Shown here piece after piece: positions 1 through 6,200 of a stretch of DNA of 7,187 nucleotides (positions are counted from its first letter, which is position 1; every line of letters starts with the position of its first letter). A program made the translations under genes and the position numbers. The notes beneath the pieces were generated by a model. That model was not told where the DNA came from. It worked only from the letters and a program-made list of their open reading frames with translations, and did not search any database. This stretch comes from Bryobacteraceae bacterium. GTDB lineage: Bacteria; Acidobacteriota; Terriglobia; Bryobacterales; Bryobacteraceae. The stretch covers positions 1 to 7,187 of the forward strand of contig JARKOC010000300.1 of assembly GCA_029975915.1 (NCBI GenBank), given 5' to 3'.

Positions 1-404
1 CTGCCCGATCCGCCGACCAGCGCGATGAGCCCACGGCGTTCTGGCTGGGCGTCGATCAGATCAGCGAGGCGCCTGGCCTGGGACGAACGTCCGAAGTACA
101 GACCGGCGTCGTCCACACCGAATGGACGCAGCCCCAGGTAAGGCGCGCGGCCCGAAACCTTGACGAACTCAGCGTCCGGATTCCACATGGCCTCGGGAAT
201 CCTCAGGTCCAGCGCACCCAGCAGCTGCCGAAAGCTCTCCCGCAGTGCCGGCGTGGGCAGGTGCTTGCCGGACAGCCAGCCCTGCGCGGTGGCAGTGGGC
301 ACCCCGGCCAGCTTGGCAGCGGCACGAACGGAGATGTCTTTACTTTGCCGAGCCTGGCTCAGCAGCCGGACCAATTCATCGCGCGATGCGTCGCCAGAAC
401 TCAT
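1..404 (-). CDS. XRE-type HTH / nSTAND-type NTPase, N-terminal part (cut by window edge)
   Basis: The first 134 codons are present and the rest lies beyond the left edge. Residues about 8-65 look like an XRE-type helix-turn-helix, with the core SVRAAAKLAGVPTATAQGWL followed by SGKHLPTP. After a short linker comes PYLGLRPF (88-95), then DDAGLYFGR (98-106) and RRLADLI, and the window ends in LVGGSG (129-134), the beginning of a P-loop. The order 'Y-x-GL-x-PF, D-A-x-x-FFGR, P-loop' is the signature of the nSTAND1 NTPase family, whose members often carry WD40 or TPR repeats at the C-terminus. These are signal-sensing ATPases; some STAND proteins act in defence or transcription control, but the role here is unknown. 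The ATG start is supported by AAGGGG seven bases upstream (412-417). The gene shares the pilus genes' orientation but lies 274 bases beyond the sortase, so it is probably a separate unit. Family call fairly sure; function not. Confidence 0.8.
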   Translation of the reverse strand, partial: MSSGDASRDELVRLLSQARQSKDISVRAAAKLAGVPTATAQGWLSGKHLPTPALRESFRQLLGALDLRIPEAMWNPDAEFVKVSGRAPYLGLRPFGVDDAGLYFGRSSQARRLADLIDAQPERRGLIALVGGSG

Positions 405-678
405 CGAGAAGCCCCTTTCCCCTGTCCACCCCCGGGATGAGGAAAGGCTACTGGGCACTTACCGGGGTGCTCGTGTCGGGGTACTGTCTAGGGAAGATGC
501 TGGTCTTGAGCCCGACGTGACCAGATCGCGCCCGTACTGCGGCATCAACGGCTGCATCTCCTCGGGCTGCACCATCTGCGTCGGGATGACCTGGAAGGTA
601 GCCACCCTTCCCCAAGACGGCGTCGCTGGTGCCGAGGCAGCCATCCTGACCAAAGGGCCGGATCGCCGCACACAGGGA
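405..678. other. Intergenic region with no confident gene; possible remnant or small ORF
   Basis: This lies between the sortase stop and the start of the HTH/nSTAND gene. A minus-strand frame is open from 671 (GTG) to 459 and would give 70 residues. Between about 605 and 525 nearly every codon ends in G or C, including the peptide FQVIPTQMVQPEEMQPLMPQ. The same third positions are shared by an open plus-strand frame, which reads as a short cysteine-rich peptide (YCGINGCISSGCTICVGM), so base composition cannot say which strand, if either, is coding. Neither frame has a well-placed ribosome binding site, and I recognise neither product. A weak hairpin (593-611, GGAAGG paired with CCTTCC) has no T-tract. 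The promoter of the HTH/nSTAND gene should lie here, but no clear -10/-35 pair can be read. Confidence 0.35.
412..417 (-). promoter_or_regulatory. Ribosome binding site of the HTH/nSTAND gene
   Basis: On the minus strand AAGGGG lies seven bases before the ATG at 404. It supports that start, and the helix-turn-helix begins a few residues later, as expected for a native N-terminus. Confidence 0.6.
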
Positions 679-1608
679 TTACGGGCTCTTAACGCCGTTG
701 GGGAGATCCCCTAAGTCCACATATCCCGCGCGCCAGACGTTGAGACTGACACCCAGCATTGTCGCTGTGAGGATCAGGGCCCACCACGGGAAACCAGGAA
801 GGTCCGGTGACTCCTCGGCGGCTGCGACACTTTCTGGCGGAGTCGGCATGACACGTTCTGCAGTGACGAGGATACGGTGGCTATTGATGCCGAGCGGAGT
901 GCAAGTTACGAGCGTGACGAGATCGCGATCGGGATCCGCCAGGATCGCCTCGGTCTGGTCAGGTTGGATGACCTGGATCTCGCTAACTCTGTAAGTGAGC
1001 ACCTGGTCTAGAACCGACACAGTGAAGATATCGCCAATCTTCGCATTGTTGAGGTTATCGAAGAGGGTAGCGGACGGTAGACCACGATGAGCCGTGAGCA
1101 CCGCCCGGGTGCCGATTCCGCCTACAGGAAGCGAAGTACCCTCGAGGTGCCCAACACCGTGAGCCAACGTCTCGTCGCTGCTCCCGTGATAGATGGGCAG
1201 ATCTATTGACAGCGACTCATACTGCAGCCGCGCCATAAATCCGTTGCCGGTGCTGTTCAAGAGCTCGTTATAGGGCTGTGCTCCCTCAACGCCGGAGCGA
1301 TCGCCGACTGCAACGTTGGCGTTCGCTTCGTAGAGCGCACCGCTGGCTAGGGCGTCATTGTAGGCATGCGCTGCAGCGATCTGCTCCGCACGGAACACCG
1401 CGTCGCTGTTAGGTGGCTGCTCAAGTTGTTCTTGCGCCAACTCCGTGACGCGGGACTGCTCCTTCTGAGAGAACCAGGAGGCCGCTTGAGGGTAGAGGAA
1501 CACACAAACACCGACGAGGATGAGGAGACAGGCGAGAGCCTGTGCCCAAGGGAAACGCCAAGATCGGCGGACTCGGTAGGATCCCGGCTTCTCGGTGAGT
1601 GTGCTCAC
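679..1608 (-). CDS. Class C (pilus-assembling) sortase
   Basis: A membrane-bound transpeptidase of 309 residues. It would cleave the LPXTG-type signals of the two upstream proteins and join pilin subunits through a pilin-motif lysine. An N-terminal membrane segment (about 19-40) is followed by the sortase fold. DLPIYHG (136-142) and HLEGTSLP (154-161) are typical of the class. The catalytic His is H174 in LTAHRGL, the Cys is C236 in TLVTCTPLG, and the Arg is R245 in SHRILV. A second membrane segment (about 273-292) and a short tail follow, as in class C enzymes. The lid region reads AQPYN (110-114), where many family members have an Asp-Pro-aromatic motif. The start is GTG at 1608, because AAGAGAGG lies six bases upstream; a longer in-frame GTG at 1662 falls inside a hairpin and has no ribosome binding site. 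It is the third gene of the pilus operon. Confidence 0.93.
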   Translation of the reverse strand: MSTLTEKPGSYRVRRSWRFPWAQALACLLILVGVCVFLYPQAASWFSQKEQSRVTELAQEQLEQPPNSDAVFRAEQIAAAHAYNDALASGALYEANANVAVGDRSGVEGAQPYNELLNSTGNGFMARLQYESLSIDLPIYHGSSDETLAHGVGHLEGTSLPVGGIGTRAVLTAHRGLPSATLFDNLNNAKIGDIFTVSVLDQVLTYRVSEIQVIQPDQTEAILADPDRDLVTLVTCTPLGINSHRILVTAERVMPTPPESVAAAEESPDLPGFPWWALILTATMLGVSLNVWRAGYVDLGDLPNGVKSP

Positions 1609-1614
1609 CCACAA

Positions 1615-1622
1615 CCTCTCTT
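1615..1622 (-). promoter_or_regulatory. Ribosome binding site that fixes the sortase start
   Basis: AAGAGAGG on the minus strand sits six bases before the GTG at 1608. It decides between this start and the longer open frame reaching 1662, and lies just downstream of the intergenic hairpin, which leaves it unpaired. Confidence 0.7.
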
Positions 1623-1634
1623 CATGTGGTAGCA

Positions 1635-1676
1635 CCACTCTGGCGGCGGCGCCAATGGGCACCGCCGCCAGAGTGG
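1635..1676 (-). promoter_or_regulatory. Strong stem-loop between pilin and sortase (candidate attenuator or processing site)
   Basis: CCACTCTGGCGGCGG (1635-1649) pairs perfectly with CCGCCGCCAGAGTGG (1662-1676). Past a single C/A mismatch, GCC (1651-1653) pairs with GGC (1658-1660) around an AATG loop, giving 18 base pairs in all. It lies 29 bases after the pilin stop and 26 bases before the sortase start. No T-run follows on the minus strand, so it is not a textbook intrinsic terminator. It could partly end transcription, protect the 3' end of the pilin message, or mark a cleavage point, each lowering sortase relative to pilin. The structure is seen directly; the role is inferred. Confidence 0.75.
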
Positions 1677-1705
1677 ATCGGTTATCCTGTCAGACGGCTA
1701 ACGAA

Positions 1706-3163
1706 TCAGGCAACCTGGTTGCGACGACGCGTTGCGATTACTGCTGCTGCGCCCAGGCCGATGAGCAGCAGGCCACCAGTGGTCATGGCAAGTGTGCCCT
1801 GACCGCCGGTCAGTGGCAGGTCTGGCCCTTCCTTCTTCGTGTTCACGACCGTCAGGTCGAAAGCGGTGGCACTGGCAGAGATGGTCACCGGGTTGTCGAT
1901 GGCGACTGCGGTGTGGCCCGCAGGGACCACCGTCTCGTAGACACAGTAGTCCTTGCTGGGATTCGTCAGCGGAGTATCACTGTTGGCAACCCAGAGGCCA
2001 AGGGGACTGGTCGGCGTCACCGCGCCCCACTGAACTACGCCGTTGGCGTCGGAGGTGCCGGTCGCTACGGAGTCCGCAGCGGGAGCATCTGCCGGGCAAG
2101 CAGCATCCGCGGCCTTCTCGAAGACCTGGAACTCCGCTCCCTTCAGCACGTTCTGCGAATCGTCGGTCTTCAGAATCGAGAGCTGGCCCCAGTAGGTATA
2201 GGGGACGACTTCACCGGGAACGGTAGTGCCGTTGAAGGTGCTCTTGTAGTCATCGTTCGGGATGGTTCCGTTTCCGACAGAGTCGACCGTTGTCTGGAAC
2301 GTGATCGTGAGATCTCCACCCTGGTTTTGGTTGAGGATCGCTCGACCGCTGGGGGTAAGGGTCCAGATCGCATTGCCGGTCACATTGTAGTCGGTGCCGT
2401 CCTGCAGCGTGGTGGCACCGATCGTGACGGTCGATGAATTCGCCTTGTACGTCAGGCGGGAGTCAAGGGTGTCGGTGATAACAGCTTCGTTGAAGGTTTC
2501 GTCGTTGTTGAGGGTCGGTACCGGGATGGAGAGCTCCCATGTGACGACTGAGCCGACCACCAAGGCCTCGGGGCGAGCCGTGATCGTCTTCGTGGGCTCT
2601 TCCATCAGCTGATTCTTCGGGTCGGCGACGACGCTGTAGTCCCAGCCGCCCGCCTGAGTGCTGTCCGAGGTCGGGATTGACACGTAAAAGTTGGGAACCG
2701 ACGAAACGATGCTGTTCTGGCCGGGATCGGTCTCTTGCACGAAGTAGACGCCTACCGGCAGATCGAACGTGGTCGTGCCGTTCACAGTCTCCTGCGGCGA
2801 GAGGGCTGTCAGCAAGCAGAACGGGTCGGCGGGAGCGGCGGGAGCTGAGTTGAAGAGGCCGTCAAGCCCCGCCCAGTCTGCAGCGTCCGTGAGGTCGATA
2901 GCGGTGCAGCTCCCGGCTGTCTCCCTGCCCACCTGGGTAACAGTGAATTCGACACCACTGAGAGCGTTGGCAGGGTCCGGGGTCGACGTCGGTGAACCTG
3001 AGTACTTGTTGATGGTGAGCGTGCCGCTCGTAGGTGCGTTCGGCTGGTCGGGGCCGACGTCTGCGGACGCGGTGGCGCTTAGGACAAGAGCGCTGGTCAG
3101 GCCGAGGGCGAGTGCCCCGGCGCCGGCCGCGAGACGTCGCAGCCCTGTCTTCTTAGTCTTCAT
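1706..3163 (-). CDS. Major pilin shaft subunit, SpaH/EbpB-FimP-like, LPXTG-anchored
   Basis: A 485-residue secreted shaft protein. A signal peptide (basic MKTKKTGLRR, then a hydrophobic run, likely cut after ASA at residue 34) precedes three domains. The N-domain (about 46-185) has K53 in INKYSG, E144 in YFVQETD and N184, a likely isopeptide triad. It ends in the pilin motif WDYSVVADPKN (174-184), whose K183 should be the lysine used by the sortase for polymerisation. The D2 domain (about 190-325) contains ITDTLDSRLTY. The last CnaB domain (about 326-443) has K332, E410 in YCVYET and N441. The sorting signal LPLTG (449-453) is followed by a membrane span and the tail TRRRNQVA. Cysteine pairs C86/C116 and C356/C407 suggest one disulfide in each outer domain. 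The open frame extends upstream to 3271, but MKTKKTG is the proper signal-peptide start. It lies between the tip adhesin and the sortase. Confidence 0.93.
   Translation of the reverse strand: MKTKKTGLRRLAAGAGALALGLTSALVLSATASADVGPDQPNAPTSGTLTINKYSGSPTSTPDPANALSGVEFTVTQVGRETAGSCTAIDLTDAADWAGLDGLFNSAPAAPADPFCLLTALSPQETVNGTTTFDLPVGVYFVQETDPGQNSIVSSVPNFYVSIPTSDSTQAGGWDYSVVADPKNQLMEEPTKTITARPEALVVGSVVTWELSIPVPTLNNDETFNEAVITDTLDSRLTYKANSSTVTIGATTLQDGTDYNVTGNAIWTLTPSGRAILNQNQGGDLTITFQTTVDSVGNGTIPNDDYKSTFNGTTVPGEVVPYTYWGQLSILKTDDSQNVLKGAEFQVFEKAADAACPADAPAADSVATGTSDANGVVQWGAVTPTSPLGLWVANSDTPLTNPSKDYCVYETVVPAGHTAVAIDNPVTISASATAFDLTVVNTKKEGPDLPLTGGQGTLAMTTGGLLLIGLGAAAVIATRRRNQVA
1805..1819 (-). other. 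LPLTG cell-wall/pilus sorting signal of the major pilin
   Basis: The five codons for LPLTG (residues 449-453) are followed by a glycine-rich hydrophobic segment and a basic tail, the full three-part sortase signal. Cleavage is expected between T452 and G453. Confidence 0.92.
2612..2644 (-). other. Pilin motif (WDYSVVADPKN) of the major pilin
   Basis: Residues 174-184 match the W-x3-V-x3-PKN pattern of Gram-positive shaft pilins, whose lysine receives the threonine of the next subunit. K183 is the predicted acceptor, and the neighbouring N184 is the predicted partner of K53 in an intradomain isopeptide bond, by analogy with the N-domain of RrgB. Confidence 0.8.
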
Positions 3164-3286
3164 TGTTCTCACTTTCTTCCCCCAGCTGTTCTCGCTGGTG
3201 ACTGAGACTGTCGCTGTTTGAGTTGCTTGCGGTCGAGGACCGAAATCTGGCAGTGGCTTTACGTACACCATGAGTGCATCGATAAC
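3164..3286 (-). other. Spacer between adhesin and pilin genes
   Basis: These 123 bases hold no separate gene. A purine-rich GAAAGTGAG just before the pilin ATG (3168-3176) is the likely but weak ribosome binding site; a stronger GGGGGAAG lies further upstream. A small hairpin (CGGTC/GACCG, 3230-3242) has only five pairs and no T-run. I see no convincing promoter, so the three pilus genes are probably one transcript. Confidence 0.5.
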
Positions 3287-6200
3287 TTAGGCGACCTCCT
3301 TACGGCGTCTCTTGATGCGAGCCGTTGCAGCAGCACCGAGACCCAGCATGAAGACGCCGAGGCCGGCAATCAGGAAGAAGTCGCGCCCGAGCCCTCCGGT
3401 GAGCGGGATGGTGGGACCAGGAATGGGCGTGTTGGCGACCGGATCGAGTGAAATGCTGAGATGAGTTCCATCCACCGTGAACGAGATTGGGTCAGGTTTG
3501 CGCACGTATCCGGCTGGAGCCTTGGTTTCGGTCAGCGTGTAGTCACCCCATGCAAGGCCCTTGATGCTGAACTGGCCCGCAGCTGAATCTTGATCATCGA
3601 ACTCGCCCGAACCGCAAGGCACCGACGTGCAGTCCGTGACCGTCGCACCATTGGGATCCGCAATACCTGCGCCCTTCAGTGTCCACTGCGAGTTGGCAAG
3701 CGGACTACGAGCTTCCGTCTCGTCGACTTTCATCCACGAGACCGCGCCTAGTTGGGCAGTGTTCACGATCTTACAGGTAACGTTGTCGGTTGCGTCCAGC
3801 GTTACTTCAGAGCCGGCCACTCCGCCGAAGGCAACTGGCTCGCCGTTAGCGTCAGGTTCTGTGCATGACCAACTCCCGGCGATATACCCGTCCGGCCCGA
3901 CCGATTCGGACAGCGTATAGGCCATTCCGGGGCGTACCCGCTCCGTCACGCCTTCCGCAGAACCGGTCACAGTAACTGCCGCGAGCCCACTCGCCGGATC
4001 AGATGGGTCTGCGATGAGATTCCAATCCGACGGAATCGCGTTTCCTCCGACAACCTCCTTGACGAGGGTGAGAGCGGCCGTCTCATTGTTCGCCGTGCAG
4101 CGAACAATATAGCCCATAGGCACGCTCACCGCTCCCTGAATTCCATCGGCATAACCTGGCACTACTTGACCGGTGGATGGGTTGATTCGCTCACAGGTCA
4201 CAGTGCCCGTCGATTGTGGATTCTCCAGCGGTGTTGTGCGAGCGTCGTATTGCACGTAACGAGGGTCTCCTCCGCTCTCGGCCAGCTGGTAGACGACATC
4301 CGGCGTAACCTCAGCCCGCGGATCATCTCGCTCGCTTTCAGGAAGAGACAGACTCAGCGAGCTGCTCTTCCCGCTCGGCCCCGCCAAAGCACCATCCGGG
4401 GCAATCGCGGTAAGGGTCCAGAGATCCGGCTCGATCTGCGTTCCTCCGATGGGGTTAGTTCGATCATCGACGCGCTTTCGTAGGATCAGTTCGCTGGTGC
4501 ACCTGATCTCGTTTGTAATCTCAACGATGTTGAGCCCTACGGAAATCTCCCCGGTCTGCGCTTGCCCGTTCACCAAGGAGATTGGATTCTGTAGTTCGTC
4601 ACCGTTGACTTTCGTAATCGCAGCACTGACGAGTTCACACTGCAACAGAGGGTCGGTATTCCCATAGGTCTCACCCACAGTCACACGCTGCCCGACGGTA
4701 TAGCCCGTATGCTCAATGCCCCAACTCGTCTGGGTTAGTGGATCGGCTGTGGCGGCACTCGGCCCAGAGATGAGGGGGACAGCTTGAAATTCCGCGTTCT
4801 GCTGCCCATCCGGAACCCGAGCGGCACCGTTGATCACCCAGTACTTCTCGAGCGCGATCGAGGCTCGCTCGTCGGGCGCGCGATTGTAGACGATACAACT
4901 GACCCCCGTTGTTGCCGGCACATCGACACTGAACCCATATTGCGAGGAGGCATCATTCGTCACCGCGACTGGGGCTCCAGTGTCCTGCCTGGTGCAAACC
5001 GCACGTTTGCCGGCCTGGGTCACCAATTGGTATCCCTGCTGCTGCGACTCCGCCAGCGTCACAGTGGCCGATGACTGTGTGGAAGGCAGAACGATGGGGA
5101 AATTGACGGTACCGGTTCCGTCTCCCGTGGTCGCCTTGATCGGATCGGTGATCGCTACAGGGCTCGCTGCCGAAGCAGTGAATTCCCACCCCGCAGGTGC
5201 GGTCACCGCACCGTTCACGTTCTCCCCGGTATTCGCATTCGGAACAATCATCTTCGTGACCGAGACACTGGACGCACAGTTGCCGAGCGCCATCGCGCGA
5301 ATCGCGTTCGCGGCCGCCGCGTAGGTTGCCTCCTGGTAATAATCTGCGAGCAAGGGATTGCTGCCGTTGTACTTTGTCTGGCCGCTAATTGCTGCCAGAT
5401 TGAGCCCAGTGATGGCATTGGTCGCGCCACTGCCGACGCCGACGGCGATTACTCGAGATCCGTTGTTCTTCACAGCGTTGGCAGAGAAGACCGCGTTCTC
5501 CATCTCACGTAGGCGGTTGAAGCTCCCGGGACCCTGCTGGTTCTGGTAATAGGTCGGATTGCCGTCGGTGATCACAACGACGACATTGTATGACTCCGAT
5601 GCTTGAGCGACAGTGGCCAGCGCCCGATCCCAGTTGGTGCCACCGGTGGCAGTCCAGTTTGCCCACCGATTGGTGAAGGCGTTAGCCTGCGCCTGCGTGG
5701 AGACCGCAGTTAACGACGGATAGTTCTGCTTCGCCGGGGTTCCCGCCGCCGGGCTGGCGGTAGAGAAGGAGAACAGCGCCGCACGTGATTGGGTGCCAAC
5801 AAGACTATTGGTAATCGTGGTCGCGGCGGCCTTCAAATTCCCCACCTGACCGGCATTCTCTACGGACCCGGAGAAATCAAGCACCAACGCGACATCCAGG
5901 CCGCACTGTGCGGGGAGAGTCGGGTTATTGCGTGATTGTTGCCATATGCCCCCGGATGCGTTTCGAGTTTCACTGCCGTCAGTGCTGTCACTGCTGCTGC
6001 TGATCATGAAGCCATTCGCAGTACCTGTCGTGGTCGAGCGGTAGGTGACGTTCGCTACCAGGCTGCTCTTAAGACGAAACTGGTAAGGGGTCGCGAAGCT
6101 GCTTCCTCCGTCACCGCCACCGGTACGCAGTGACGTGTTCATGAACCAGCCTTCAGGCGCGCTTACTTGGGTCACCCAGGGACGGAAGCCGGTTCCCATG

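Noticed and set aside
593..611. GGAAGG/CCTTCC hairpin as the terminator of the pilus operon
   Set aside because: Only six pairs, about 70 bases after the sortase stop, and no T-run on the minus strand.
517..714. A cysteine-rich plus-strand peptide (CGINGCISSGCTICVGM) as a possible modified-peptide precursor
   Set aside because: The cysteine-rich part is followed by about 50 ordinary residues before the stop, there is no suitable start or ribosome binding site, and no modification enzyme is nearby. Noted only as part of the unexplained intergenic stretch.
1609..1662. Longer sortase start at GTG 1662
   Set aside because: That codon and the next nine lie within the hairpin and have no ribosome binding site, while GTG 1608 has AAGAGAGG six bases upstream.
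1595..2437. A 280-residue open frame on the plus strand
   Set aside because: It is antisense to the pilin and the sortase N-terminus. The opposite strand carries complete recognisable domains, a signal peptide and sorting signals; this frame shows none.
3230..3242. CGGTC/GACCG hairpin in the adhesin-pilin spacer as a terminator or operator
   Set aside because: Five pairs with a three-base loop and no further sequence support; expected by chance at this GC content.
3164..3271. A 36-residue N-terminal extension of the pilin from an ATG at 3271
   Set aside because: It would place non-hydrophobic sequence ahead of a normal signal peptide, and no ribosome binding site precedes it. MKTKKTG at 3163 is the natural start.
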